Assembly: GCA_022266195.1 (NCBI GenBank)
Contig: WHVY01000011.1
Span: 930,001 to 994,000, forward strand
Direction: 5' to 3'
Source: Tetranychus cinnabarinus
Lineage: Eukaryota > Arthropoda > Arachnida > Trombidiformes > Tetranychidae
Length of the DNA stretch: 64,000 nucleotides
The notes under the pieces were generated by a model. It did not search any database, had not been told where the DNA came from, and was given only the letters and a program-made list of their open reading frames with translations. Below are positions 14,279 through 26,900 of the stretch, piece by piece (the stretch's first letter is position 1; every line of letters starts with the position of its first letter). A program made the translations under genes and the position numbers.

Positions 14279-14528
14279 ATAATCTGATGGTTATCTAATA
14301 AATAATATAAAAGATATTAGATAATAACAGATGAAATGATTCAATGAAACCGTAAACAAGCAACTCCGGCTTAGTCAGTGCTAAATGAAATCGGCTGACT
14401 TCCATAGGCTGGCTGGGAAAAAGATAAACACAAAATCTGTTGCTTTTTAGTTTTTAGTTTTTTACTCAAAACTATTTTTTCGTTACCTTTTTTGTTATTT
14501 GTTAATTAATACACGTAAATTTTTATCA

Positions 14529-16031
14529 ATGGTTTTATTTAATAGTGTAAGAGGTTTAAATTCAAAGGTTAGTTGACAGATTTTGTTTAATAGTCACCAC
14601 GTTAAAGTTTTTTGATCATATTTTACTTGTTGAAATCAACTTTAGGCTGCTGTTCTCAGCAAGTTTTTCAATGGAGCTTTGGAGAGAAAATTCAACTGTG
14701 TTAGACAATTATCCACACAAGTTGTCTCTAAAGGAACTCCAGCCTCAATTTTAGTTTCTGAGGATGAAGCAGCAATTCGAGAAATGATTACTAAAATGTG
14801 TCAAAATGTGATCAGTCCAAGAGTGAAAAAAATGGATTCAACTTCAACTATGGATAAAGAAGTGATCGATGCTTTATTTCAAAATGGGGTAAGATAATAT
14901 ATTGATAATTTTTACAGTTTCATAATATTAATTTGAATTCTTAATTATCTACTTTAGTTAATGGGAATCGATACAGATCCAAAATATGGAGGTACAGGGG
15001 CAAGTTTTTTAGCTACTGTGTTGACTGTTGAAGAGTTAGCTAAATTTGATCCCTCGGTTAGTATATTAATGGATGTACACAGCACTGTGTGCATGTCGAC
15101 CTTCAACAAATTCGCTTCTGAGGAGCATCGAGAAAAATATTTGCCTAGGTTATGTAAAGATACGGTGAGTAATTTTTTGCGAATGGCACGACTCATTTTT
15201 GGTGAGGCATTAATAAGATTTTTTATTATTTGACAGATAGCTTCGTTTTGTCTCTCAGAAGTCGAATCAGGCTCTGATGCATTCGCCCTGAAAACACGAG
15301 CAATAGATAAAGGAGATCATTTCGTAATCAATGGAAGTAAATGTTGGATTTCAAATTCACGAGAAGCCGGTATATTCCTCGTCTTCGCTAATGTCGATCC
15401 AAGCAAGGGATACAAAGGAATAACTTGTTTCATTCTGGAAAAGGGTATGCCTGGCTTAACTGTTGCCAAACCTGAGGACAAGTTAGGTATAAGAGCATCA
15501 TCAACATGCACAGTTTCATTCGAAGATGTTAAAGTTCCTAAAGAAAATGTACTCGGACAGATTGGCCATGGCTATAAATATGCAATTGGTGTCTTGAACG
15601 AAGGAAGAATTGGAATTGGAGCTCAAATGACCGGACTAGCACAAGGATGTTTTGATCATGCTGTTAAATATGCACTTGAAAGAAAACAATTCGGTCAAGC
15701 AATTTTTGATTTCCAAGGTATGCAACATCAAATTGCCAGTATAGCCACACAAATTGAAGCCGCTCGTTTACTTGTCTATTCTGCTGCTCGAATGCGTGAT
15801 GCTGGTGTTGATGTTGTTCAAGCTGGTGCTATGGCTAAATATTATGCTTCTGAAGTTGCAACAGCAACAACAAGTAAGTGTGTTGAATGGATGGGAGGTG
15901 TTGGTTTCACCAAGGATTATCCAGTTGAAAAATATTATCGAGATTGTAAAATAGGCTGTATTTACGAAGGAACAACAAACATTCAATTGAACACTATTGC
16001 TAAACTACTCAAGGCAACTTATTCACAATAG
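14529..16031 (+). CDS. ACADSB: short/branched-chain acyl-CoA dehydrogenase, copy 1
   Basis: A mitochondrial flavoenzyme that oxidises 2-methyl-branched and short acyl-CoAs in isoleucine/valine breakdown, passing electrons to ETF. It has 427 aa in four exons: 14529-14567, 14646-14888, 14958-15164 and 15237-16031. The first ~35 residues are rich in basic and hydroxyl residues (LERKFNCVRQLST), as in a mitochondrial presequence. The family signatures follow in order: GIDTDPKYGGTGAS, CLSEVESGSDAFALKTRA (FAD/substrate loop), GQIGHGYKYAIG, RKQFGQAIFDFQGMQHQ, ECMGG-type helix (VEWMGGVGFTKDYPVEKYYR) and IYEGTTNIQLNTIAK with the catalytic Glu at about 407. The strongest resemblance is to animal ACADSB. 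The exon structure is identical to the copy 945 bp downstream. An AATAAA lies at 16195-16200, 164 bp after the stop. Confidence 0.95.
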
Positions 16032-16194
16032 TTGTAAATTGGATGATCACACCAGGATTCATATTAACGGGAAGAAAATTTCATGAATTTACTTTTGATA
16101 CCATTAACTGGCATAATCAGGATCTGATCTTTGTTAAACTGTTTTTCCAATGGATGTTACTACGCAAAGAAACTACGTGTAGATTGTTGATTGC

Positions 16195-16200
16195 AATAAA
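16195..16200 (+). terminator. polyadenylation signal AATAAA, ACADSB copy 1
   Basis: Canonical AATAAA 164 bp downstream of the stop codon of the first acyl-CoA dehydrogenase copy and about 775 bp before the next start. Its use is inferred from position. Confidence 0.55.
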
Positions 16201-16975
16201 ATTCTTTGTATATTTACCACGATTCATTGATAATCATGAGTGAGATAAACTACTTGAACGAAATTATCTGATTCTCTCAAGATTGATTGAGTGTTAACAA
16301 TTACACATAAACTGTCATCTTTTGAAAATCATCAAAACTGAAATGAAAACATTAGACACATGTATCACAATTGTCTGGATTCACATGGTGTTTCCAGGAT
16401 TGTTATTGATTAATCTATTGTAGTTGTATTTTCACCTGAAATTTAATTGTTTCTAACTTTCGATTAATCATAATTACGCAATACAAAACAAACACCAATT
16501 TCAGTTATTGATTATCAACAAATATTTGCACCAAGATGTATGCATAATGAATCCGTTTATCCACTTCAAAGTTTAGTATTGCTCGAATGCGTAAGTGCTA
16601 AGACAACTTTTTTAATCGTGAGAATGAGAAAAATTGACAAAATCATCTTTAAAAATAATATCGACAAAAATTTGTAACTATTGGAAGATTTTTAATTTAT
16701 TTTAGCAAATATTTCGTACAATTTTCTATCCTTGATTTTGGCTGATTTAGTTAAAGGGAAATATCACTATACGAATAATGACAACTTGTATTAACAAGTC
16801 TTGCTTTAGTCAGCTGGCTTGCCAAAACTGGCTATTGATAGTAAAGGAACAGTAAGAAAAGTTTCAACAGAGAAGTTCTGCATCAAGCCTAACTTATTGA
16901 ATTTACTCTTCTTTTTGATCATTTTACATTTTAAATTGTCATCTAGTTCTTTAATTCGATTTCCGTGAATCCAAA
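16201..16975. other. spacer between the two ACADSB copies
   Basis: No open frame of note. It must contain the 3' flank of copy 1 and the promoter and 5' untranslated region of copy 2. No TATA box or other clear promoter motif stands out. Confidence 0.6.
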
Positions 16976-18419
16976 ATGGCTTTTTTAAACACTTTCAGAC
17001 AATTAAACTCGAAGGTATGTAACAAGTGGTCATCATGACATCTCGATCTTATTTTTGTTTACTTATATTCCAGACTGCTAGTCTCCGTCAACTACTTGTT
17101 GGACCTACTAAACGAACTATGGCAACAAATCAATTCAACCATCCAGTGTCTATAGCTATCACTGAAGACGAAGCATCAATTCAATCAATGATAAATAAAA
17201 TGTGCCAAGACATTGTTGCTCCTAGGACACAAAGAATGGATGAAGTTGCCAAGCTGGATAAAGAAGTTATTGATGCTTTGTTCAAAAATGGAGTAAGTGT
17301 TGTATTATTGAATTAATCTAGAGATAGTGACCGTTTATTATTTTCCAGTTAATGGGAGTTGATGTAGACCAAAAATATGGAGGTACTGGTGCAAGTTTCT
17401 TAGCTACTATTTTGGCTGTGGAAGAGTTAGCTAAATTTGATCCCTCAGTTAGTATAATCATGGACGTCCAGAATACTTTGTGCATATCTACGTTCAAGAA
17501 ATATGCTTCTGAGGAACAAAAACAAAAATATTTACCCAGATTATGTAAAGATACGGTAAGTTTCGATAGATCTAGTCGTCTCTTTTTCATTTTAACTTAT
17601 CAAATAATATTTCGTCTCTTTTAGATAGCCTCATTTGCTCTCTCAGAACCAGAATCAGGTTCTGACGCATTTGCCCTGAAAACTAGAGCCGAAGATAAAG
17701 GAGATCACTTTGTGATCAATGGTGGTAAATGTTGGATCACTAATGCCGGAGAAGCCGAAGTATTTCTGGTTTTTGCAAATGTTGATCCAAGCAAAGGTTA
17801 CAAAGGCATATCTTGTTTTATCCTTGAAAGAGGAATGCCTGGTTTCACTATTGGTAAACCTGAAAACAAATTGGGTATCAGAGCTTCATCAACTTGTTCG
17901 TTATCATTCGAAGATGTCAAAGTTCCTAAAGAAAATGTCGTTGGTCAAATTGGTCACGGTTATAAATATGCAATCGGTATTTTGAATGAAGGCAGAATCG
18001 GAATTGGAGCTCAAATGATTGGCTTAGCTCAAGGGTGTTTTGATTACGCTGTCAAGTATTCATTGGAAAGAAAACAATTTGGTCAACCTATCTTTGAATT
18101 TCAAGGAATGCAACATCAAATCTCTGTTGTAGCATCACAATTACGTGCGGCCAGACTATTGGTGTATGACGCTGCTCGTGCTCGTGAAGCTGGTGCTGAT
18201 GTCGTCTTAGAAGGTGCCATTGCTAAATATTATGCTTCTGAAGTTGCTACAGCAACAACAAGCAAATGCATTGAATGGATGGGTGGTGTTGGTTTCACCA
18301 AGGATTATCCAATTGAAAAATATTATCGAGATTGTAAAATAGGATGCATTTATGAAGGTACAACTAATATTCAATTGAACACGATTGCCAAATTAATTAA
18401 ACCTTTCTACGCACAATAG
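16976..18419 (+). CDS. ACADSB: short/branched-chain acyl-CoA dehydrogenase, copy 2
   Basis: The second tandem copy, 419 aa, with exons 16976-17014, 17074-17292, 17349-17555 and 17625-18419. Exons 1, 3 and 4 have exactly the same lengths as in copy 1 (39, 207 and 795 nt) and all introns are in phase 0 at the same places. Exon 2 is 24 nt shorter, in the poorly conserved region before the enzyme core. The N-terminus (MAFLNTFRQLNSKTASLRQL and on) again looks like a mitochondrial presequence. It keeps ALSEPESGSDAFALKTRA, GHGYKYAIGILNEGRIG, CIEWMGGVGFTKDYP and IYEGTTNIQ with the catalytic Glu at about 399. The Ser at the E-S of EPESGSD replaces the more usual Gly-Ala in this loop, in both copies. 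AATAAA is at 18509-18514. Confidence 0.95.
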
Positions 18420-18508
18420 AATCTCAACGTGATATGTAATTCCAAGAAAGTGTCAATTTGTATCTTTTTTTAATATATGCCTACAAACTTGATATTTAAT
18501 ATTATTTC

Positions 18509-18514
18509 AATAAA
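18509..18514 (+). terminator. polyadenylation signal AATAAA, ACADSB copy 2
   Basis: Canonical AATAAA 90 bp downstream of the stop codon of the second acyl-CoA dehydrogenase copy. Use inferred from position. Confidence 0.65.
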
Positions 18515-18523
18515 GGGGATCAT

Positions 18524-18692
18524 CTTTTTCCACCACTTTCTCAATCAATTTTTTTCAGAAGATTTCCCATCACCCAAATCCACCAAATTGTTCGCCGCTT
18601 TTCAAAGATATGATGGTGATGAATAGTGGATATGTTAGATTTGGGTGGTGGACAATTCGGCGAAAAAGTTATTAAAAAAGTAGTGGAAAAAA
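18524..18692. repeat. imperfect inverted repeat, possible small element
   Basis: An outer arm TTTTTCCACCACTTT (from about 18525) faces AAAGTAGTGGAAAAAA (about 18677-18692). Inside, CACCCAAATC and AATTGTTCGCCG words on the left recur in inverse orientation on the right (GATTTGGGTGGTGGACAATT, CGGCGAA), but in a different order. The middle is not symmetric. It looks like a decayed palindromic element between two convergent genes. Confidence 0.4.
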
Positions 18693-19070
18693 CTGACCAG
18701 TAAAAAAGATTTGAATGTCAAAAAATGCTTATCAAATAAAACAGTTGAAGAAACTAAGAATTAACAATTAATGGTAAATTATATTGTTACAGTTTACATA
18801 ATTACAAAGTCTTTATAGAAACTTGATTTGATACAACAATCATTTTGAAAATTCTTGAAACTATCACCTCTGGAATGTCGTGAGAGATGAGATTGATACT
18901 TGTGAGAGTTGACAATGAAAGTCTGTTAAGTAAAACAATTCTGCATCCACTAAAAAAAGGTCAACAGAAAGATGATAGCTTGTAAATAAATTTGATGATT
19001 GGCATGAATTTTAAGGCAGTTAAGCTGTGAATCGCCAATTGAGAACAGAGAGCAAGGCAGATTCACAAAT

Positions 19071-22000
19071 TCAATATGGTTTAGATGAAGATAGTGTCCG
19101 TTTTCGTGGAATCCTCTCAATTATAAGCTCATTGGCATCATTAAAAACTGGGTTATCCAGAATCTCAGTAGCAAGAGGTCTCTCATCAGGATCACAGGAT
19201 AAAAGTTTACAGATGAGTTGACACTGTGGAAGATGATTAAAAAGTATAAATCATGTTAAAATTTATTAAAAAGAGTTAAATTTCAAACTTACCTCTTTTG
19301 AATGATTATTTTGGAATTTGGTGGGAAATAAACCTTCTTTTATATTTGACAAAATTTTTATCCTCTCCATTTCAGTGTCAAATGGCATTAACATTTCGAA
19401 GAAAATAACACCAAGAGAGTAAATATCGACTTTGTTTGAGTAGCTGGCTCCTGCAATCTGTCAGTTGAAAAAAAACAAATAAATCATTAAATCTCAATCA
19501 CATAGAAACTATGAGTTGTAAATTTATTTACCTGTTCTGGGCTCATATAAAGTTTCGTTCCAACTTGATCAGTATGACGACCTTTATGACTCTTTTGATT
19601 AGGTATCTCACTTGATGGTGTATCTCCTCCTTGAGTACCAAAGAAATCAGATGCTATTGCAGTGACTAAGCCAAAGTCACCTATTTTAACACACCCATCC
19701 ATGGCAAAGAAAATGTTTGAAGGCTATGATTGAAAATAAATAAAGACAAATATAAATAAGTGCTGATTAGTCAATCATGATAAATTGTGTAAAGATTGAA
19801 ATAATGCTGACAAGTAGCAAAACATCAACTGAAAATTGAATCATTGAGACAGTAGTTTAATCTGTTTTTCAAAGCAACTAATAACTTGTAAAACAGATAA
19901 TAATGAACACATATGTAAGTTGATTAGACAATAAAAATTACCTTCAAATCTCTGTGCATAAGTTTTTTCGAGTGAACGTATTCAACAGCTTCTACAATCT
20001 GTACGAAGTACTCTAAAACTAGGCATTTGTCACGATTTTTATGAGTCTTTAACCATTCACGGAGAGTCTCTTTTTGGCATAGTTGCATCTGAATGTAGAG
20101 ATAAGCACGTCTTGATTGTTTTGATACAAAATTCAGTTTATTTTCTTCGTCATTTGATGTTTCATCTATTGGCTTCTGATTTGCTTCAGACAGATTATTA
20201 CTCTCGCCATTCTGATGTGACGTACCACTCTGCTGAAATACAACATAAGAGTCATCACCATTACTATTATCACTGATATCAAAATTATCTGTCTGTTTCT
20301 TGAACTCAGGCCATTTCACAGATGTCGATGATGGTGATACTGGAGAGTCTGATTTGAGAGAGGTTGAGTTAGGTTCACTTCCCCAAAATGAGCTTTTGTC
20401 ATTTGTTAAATTACTGTCTGCTTCTTCTTGCCAACCTTCAGGTGGAACTTCTAGCCATGAATTGTAATAACGAACAATTCCATGATGTTCAAGACAAGCA
20501 AGTGCTCGAACTTCTCTCATAACTTTGTCACGTGCTGTTTGTTGAAATGGTAAATTGATTCTTTTGACTGCATAATGACAATCATCGATTCTGTTTCTAG
20601 CTTGAAATACAACACCAAAGCCGCCTTTGCCAAGACAACAAATAGGCTCAAAGTCGGTTATATATCGGGAAGTATAGTTTGCGTTATCAAGTGGCACATT
20701 CCCATTAGGTAGTGAATTAGGTCTAAGTGGAGGAATTGGAGGTGATTGTTGTAACAAGGTATTTTGTAAAGGCAATGTAGGTGTTGATGGACTGATGGAA
20801 GTCGATCTTTCTTCGGTACTTTCTGAAGATCTAGGAGATCTATTTGTGGGATAGCAAACATCTTCTGCTGAATTGGGTAGTTCTTGGAATACATTCTTGA
20901 CAACATGACGACGAATGTAAGAGACGACAATGTTGAGCACAACAGCAAAGAAAACACTTATGATTAAAACTTCCTTCCACCAATGCCATAAAGATATGAT
21001 AATTATTTGGTCAATTGTATCAGCAGGTGATCGGGTACCATTAAAGTAATCTTCCGATGATAAGTTCACAAAAGGCTTTTCCTCAGATGATGGCGGGTAA
21101 CACTGAGTTTTAGATTCATCTGGTCTCAATAAAATGAATTGCCCTTTAGTAGGGATACTCAAAGCTCTAGAAGAGCTAGGAATAATTTGTAGACTATTTT
21201 CATTATCGTCCTGATGCGGATACCATTCTATTTGGGGTATCCATTGTTGGTATTGACTAAATGGATGCTTATAAGAAGAATAGAATGATTTGCCGATTTC
21301 TCGGTATCTTTCTTTTATTGCATTTGAATGCTGAATATAGAATTGATTTTTATGGCTTCCAATGTAAAGTATTGGCTGTTGCGAGAGGGAATCTGTAGAG
21401 GTTATGTCGTATCTGAAAAGATCTACATTGTCCAGCTTTCCATTAGAATATAACCACATGCCAACAATAGGCGATTCTAATTGCTGAGTCCATAGCAAAC
21501 GATTATCTTTTCTTGTTAATAATTTGATTAAACCATCAGAGATACTAATGGATAGCTTTTCATCTTGTCGCTCATTTGATTGATCAATGCTATCAAATAC
21601 ATGACAGTCATCATGTTTACTTAATAGTTGAGCATTATTTTCACCAACACTAAATTTCCATTGTTCAACACCGCTTCTAGGATCAACAGCTTTCACCTTC
21701 TGTCTTAACTGACGAATTAAAACTATTGTTAAGTTACTATCATCATCTTGAGGTCCACGACGACTTTTAGTACAATCAGCAAGGCCACAGGAATAAATTA
21801 AATCACCAGAGAATAGATCAAAGGCGAAAGTCTTAACCTCTTTACCACCGTTAATTAATAAATCATCTCCTAATTTGAACGAGCTCTTCAATAAAATATC
21901 TACATTCAATGGTACTGGTTCAATGATATTGTATTGCTGATTCAGTTTGTATAGACTTCCATCCAAAGCAGGAACCAGTTTAAAATATATTGCATCACTT

Positions 22001-22257
22001 ATAAATTGAAAATCACCAATTGTGGACTGAAGGAGACCATCATCATCAGTTGAATGAGACCATAATACTCTACCATTATCATTAATATCCAAAGCAGTTA
22101 CTTTACCATCCAATGTTGATACAATGTAACAATCAGCCTGGTTCATCAACTTTCTTAAAGAAGCTTGTTTACTTGAGCTGCAATCAGCAATTCCATCAGA
22201 GCTTTTAGAGAATCCAATCAAAGCACATAAAATTAAGAAAATTAAATTAAATTTCAT
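19071..22257 (-). CDS. PEK: ER-stress eIF2alpha kinase PERK
   Basis: A type I ER membrane kinase that senses unfolded protein and phosphorylates eIF2alpha, lowering translation. It has 941 aa in four exons: 19942-22257, 19532-19723, 19293-19457 and 19071-19223, all junctions in phase 0. Residues 1-19 are a signal peptide (MKFNLIFLILCALIGFSKSS). About 20-415 is a luminal domain with beta-propeller-like repeats (VSTLDGKVTALDI, DGSLYKLN). About 416-446 is the membrane segment. The kinase starts near 538 with GKGGFGVVFQA (about 540) and Lys in HYAVKRI. A long acidic/Ser insert splits the N- and C-lobes, as in PERK. HRDLKPSNIFF (768 onward), DFGLVTA (Asp about 788), a Thr in HTDQVGTKLYMSPEQ and VDIYSLGVIFFEML complete it. 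An in-frame TAG just 5' of the ATG at 22257 supports that start. It diverges from RpLP1. Confidence 0.95.
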
Positions 22258-22708
22258 CGTGATCTACTGTCCAACTTCTAAGCCATTTTAAATTTAAAAA
22301 ATGACTAAAATTCACAAAGTAAATAAACACTCAGAATCTAGTAAAACACAAGTGAGAATGATTTGAAATGAAAACAAAACAACTCACTTGATTTTCAGTA
22401 ACCGAGGGATGATGCAAACATTGCGTCTTATTGGTAGAAACAAACAAGAAATTTAAAAGAACCCGGTAGTATAATCGTCTAATAGATGGCTCTGCACCAA
22501 ACTGTAAAAAAACTAAATATCCGTTTCCTTTTCTCCGCAACATTATCTCCAGCGTTGGTCATACATTAATTTGTAATTAAGTTGATTAACTTCGTTTTCT
22601 TGTTATCGCATTAACTGTTCAAGTTGTTTAACTTGTAATTGTGATTGTGTTTAAATTATTAGTTAATTTTGTAAATCCTAGTGTAAACCTTATCAACAAT
22701 AATTCAAA
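22258..22708. promoter_or_regulatory. shared divergent promoter region of PEK and RpLP1
   Basis: About 450 bp separate the PERK start (minus strand) from the ribosomal P1 start (plus strand), so both 5' untranslated regions and promoters must lie here or in upstream exons. A possible donor (CAAGTGAGTT on the minus strand near 22383) suggests that PERK may have a non-coding 5' exon around 22390-22550. No TATA box is evident. Confidence 0.5.
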
Positions 22709-23041
22709 ATGGTCAGTGAATTAGCCTGTTCTTATGCCGCTCTTCTCTTGGCAGATGACGATATTGCTGTTACAAGTGAGAAAATCTCAACAATCTTAAA
22801 AGCAGCCAAAATCGACGTAGAACCCTATTGGCCAACATTATTCGGAAAAGCATTAGAAAGTGTGGACCTTAAAAAGTTGGTGACCAACATTGGTTCTGGA
22901 GTTGGTTCAGCAGCACCCGCAGCAGCCGGTGGAGCCGCAGCACCAGCAGCCGGAAAAGCTGAAGAAAAGAAGGAAGAAAAGAAAGAAGAAAAAGAAGAAG
23001 AGGAAGAAGACGATGACATGGGCTTCGGACTTTTTGATTAG
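22709..23041 (+). CDS. RpLP1: 60S acidic ribosomal protein P1
   Basis: A small acidic stalk protein of the large ribosomal subunit that, with P0 and P2, recruits elongation factors. It has 110 aa in a single exon. The N-terminal dimerisation part (ELACSYAALLLADDDIAVTS, then ISTILKAAKIDVEPYWPTLF) is followed by an Ala/Gly/Pro hinge, a Lys/Glu-rich run and the invariant C-terminus DDDMGFGLFD, which binds elongation factors. Length is as expected for P1. The AATAAA at 23051-23056, ten bases after the stop, is the probable polyadenylation signal. Confidence 0.97.
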   Translation: MVSELACSYAALLLADDDIAVTSEKISTILKAAKIDVEPYWPTLFGKALESVDLKKLVTNIGSGVGSAAPAAAGGAAAPAAGKAEEKKEEKKEEKEEEEEDDDMGFGLFD

Positions 23042-23056
23042 ATATTTTGAAATAAA

Positions 23057-23926
23057 TGGATTGATAATAAATTTAAATCTTTAACCATTCACTCATGGTA
23101 ACTTTATTCATTTTTTTCTTATATCCACAAGTGTTTTATATGTTTTGATTACATTTATATTTATCCATTTTGTTAGTTTAGATGAAACAAAACCTTTAAC
23201 ATCCTATGATTGGTTGTTATTAAAGGCCTTTGAGTTCTCATCTGATTTCTGTTCCTTTCAACTTGCTTGAATCGGTCTTTGCTCATCTCTATTGGTAAAA
23301 TTGGCAACTAAGAGATTTGACTTGGCTAGGCCAAAAGAGTGAATGTACATCACTACTAGAAGAAAAATGGATGATATACAGGATTAAAGAGAAATTGAAA
23401 AAGAGGAAAAATAGGAAATAAAGAAGAATCTTCTAATGAAAAGCTGACAAATTAAAAAAACTGAAGACTTAAAATTGAAACAGTCTCTTGAATAGTATTA
23501 AGAGGTTAAAAATGAAAACAGTAGGAAGGAAGATCCTTTTGGTTAAAATTGAACAGTCTTAAAGTCCATTTAAAACAGGGTCTATGGCCAAAAAACGGAT
23601 CATTCAACAATAATTGAATGAAGTTGAATGAATGGCGAATTAAAATTTGGATTTGTGATTAAAACAGCACAATTTTGAGATGAGATGAGAGAAAGAAAGG
23701 TTTTCAAAAAAGATAAAGATAAAAGAGGTAAAAGGTAAAGAGCAAGAAGATGGAAAGAAGGAAAGAAGAGAAGATTTAAATTATTGTCGCATCCAGAACG
23801 ATTTAAAAAATTAATTCGACTCAAACTGTCGACAAGAACTGTCGTTGTCAGTCTTGATGGCAACCGTTGAAGCTGTCTTGCCAGTGTCGGTGTCCAATTG
23901 ATTGCTTGTTTTATTGATTTATCTCT
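23057..23926. other. spacer between RpLP1 and the end of ensconsin
   Basis: A convergent intergenic region. No coding frame is supported. On the minus strand an AATAAA at 23910-23915 lies 12 bp after the ensconsin stop. The rest is purine-rich spacer (GAAAGAAAGG-like tracts around 23400-23770). Confidence 0.6.
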
Positions 23927-26900
23927 TCAAAGGAGTTCCAAGTAAATTCCTTGATTGTTGTTGAACGATACTCCGTTTGATTCATCAATACTTCGGACAG
24001 GGCTTGCATCATTTGAATCCGGTGTTCGAGATCCATCAGAATTGGGAAAATTGGCCTTATTTCCTTGAGCTTTGCGAGTTCGACTCATTATTGCTTCAAC
24101 TCTCTGTAAACAAAAGAAAAGGAAAAGATGATTAATACTCAATAATAATAGCAATGATGAATTCAGTGGATATTGGGAATTTGGAAACACATCATCTGGT
24201 GAACAAAATTTTTTATCAACAAGAAAATGTTGCTTCGTCTTATCAGTTCAATGTTACTCTCATTAAGATCAAATTGTGCCAATTTATCCAGGCAATCAGA
24301 ATGGTAATCATAAACCAACCAAACACCTACCTAGATAACTTGTCAACAAACATTACCAGTCTGAAAGTGCTATCTCAATCATTTGCTTATGCACAAAATA
24401 CACTCACTCATTGACTAAAGACATTTATTAAATTGTAAAGTAAAAATGTTTGATTATTCGTGATTTCAATTAATGCTAAACAAGGTAAGCAAGATTATTA
24501 TTGCGGTAACCCACCGAGTCTTTATTGACAGGCATACAAAGTAAGTAGATCAGACGTGTAAATGTGATACCTTCAAAATTCAGATCATGATTCTTTGATA
24601 TGAAGTGTTCAAGAAGATCATGATGAAGGATCAAGATGTGATTATCCTACCATTCACCATCAATATTCAACTTTCAGTAAATTATTATTCATACACATAA
24701 ATATTCAATTGTTGGATGAATGCCCAGAATTACTGTTTTACCCGGAAACTTTCATTCATTGATGCAAAAAAAAGATGAAACTGTTTCTAGACAATTTCAT
24801 ACAACAACATCAACAAGATAAACAGTTGTGACTGAAAACCAAGGAAAACAAAAAAGGTAAAAATAAAAACGGTAATTCAATTTAAGCAATCATTTCAATG
24901 GTGGTCAAAGAGTGAATAATCATTATTAAAGTGCTCCTTTTACCTGACAAATCATGATTTATTAAATCGCTCTCCATGTATACGAAGAGAAACAAACAAA
25001 TGAAAAAATGTAAGCAACACTAATCATTATCATCACCATGAAAATAAAGATTTGAATAATAGAGGTAACAATTATGTTCAAGACAATTGGTGAAATTGAT
25101 CTTCAATGAGGCAAAAAATGTACACGATTCCATGATAATCAAGGTAACAATCAACCTTGATAATTCACTTTTGATTATTACTATTTTCTGTCTATTCAAT
25201 GAATAGTCACCTTTTTACAATTTAAAAAAGCACTTGCATTCAACTCTGATTGTGGACAGAAAAAGGCTGAAAAGAAGATTATTTAAAGTTAATTCTCGAG
25301 ATAAATTGAAGGTATTTTGCTGATTTAGTTTCAATAGTGAACGTGCCAAAGAAAACGTTTTAACATGCAATAAAAAATTACGCTTAATTACGTAAATTTG
25401 TTTCTCAAACTGTAAAATTAACCTTAACTCCATTCAACTGAAACTGTTTTGTTTTGCGCTGTTTCATCAGCATCTTCATCCACATCCTCACCACTCATCT
25501 TCACTATTATTATCATCATAATCATCACCATCTTTATCCTCATTATTATCGTCACATTTTATCTTTACATTGAAAGCTGAAAACTACTTGTTCTGGTCAG
25601 CTATAAAAGTTATATTCAGAGGTAAAAAACACGATTCAGGAGCTCATCATTATAATGTATTCAATTTGGAATACAATCAGAATGGGAATTAAAAGATGAT
25701 GATGGTTAATGAAGCAACTAAATAATATTATTTTATGTGTTTTGCTTTTCTCTCATCATGAAAATCGTATTAAAAACAAGTAAAAATGAGAAACAAAATA
25801 AAAGTTGAGAAACCATTTACATGGTGTTAATAGGGTAATGATGAAAAGGAAGACTACTATTGAAGATTTATTTATATAAATTGACTTGGTAGTAAAATAT
25901 ATCGACTGTTAATCAGAATTGGAATGAAATAAAAAGAGATTTTTTTTCTGAAATGGAATGATAGTGATAAAGATTGGGAATGATAAGTGAAAATGAAATT
26001 TTGCTTTGCTTTGCTCAAGAAATTATCCCTTCAGGGTTAAAAATGGCAAGAAAACAAAACAATTTCAATTTTCAAACATTTTTTGACCAAATATAACGGC
26101 TGATATTACAGTTGAATGTTAAACAACAACAATCAAGAATATCAAGTTAAATTGTAAGATCGTTATCAAATAAATTTAACACAATACAGAAAAGAATACT
26201 TTTTGTAATGTGTTAATTGTATTTAATTAAATTATTTGGGTAAACATAATCATGTAAATGGGTCAACGGAATGAGCATTTTGACTATTGAGAATTGAAAA
26301 TTAGGTAAACCTGAAAATGAAAGCGAATCAAGTGAATTAAGAAAAATAGCAAATAAAATGGCAATCAGTTGATTGTTGGACGAAACATGGAAATAAGATC
26401 GAAATTAAAATTAAAAGGTTTCAATTGAAAATTTGGTTTAACAGGTTGATTCGAAAACAGCTTCTGAAGCTTATTCAAGGTGTAGTTTGAAATTGTTTAC
26501 TGAATCAACAAAAGTAACATTATCGGCAATAACGATTTCAATGTTTAGATCGTTAATTGTAAATAACGAAGGTGATTTATATCGCAGGTTACCTTAAGGG
26601 ATATAATAAAAGATGATCATGGTCATGATAAAGTTGTTAGTGGATGAAAAATAAGTATCATTTGGTAAGGTTAACAAGAGGTAATCAACTAACATTAAAT
26701 ATAGCAGGTTACAATAGTTGAATTGAATCAACTTGTAAAAAGCTTTTCACAATCAAAATCCAGTTGAATTATGATCATTATTAAAATGAAAAAAATGGTT
26801 GCAAAAAATTTACAACCAAATCGGATGATTTTGTGTATTGCAGGTTCAATTAGTATCAACATAAATGGAAGCAAAGCTTGGGCTAATAATTAAAGGCGAA

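Noticed and set aside
22331..22543. 70-codon minus-strand frame upstream of PERK
   Set aside because: An in-frame stop lies just before the PERK ATG and the peptide has no domain; better seen as a possible 5' untranslated exon.
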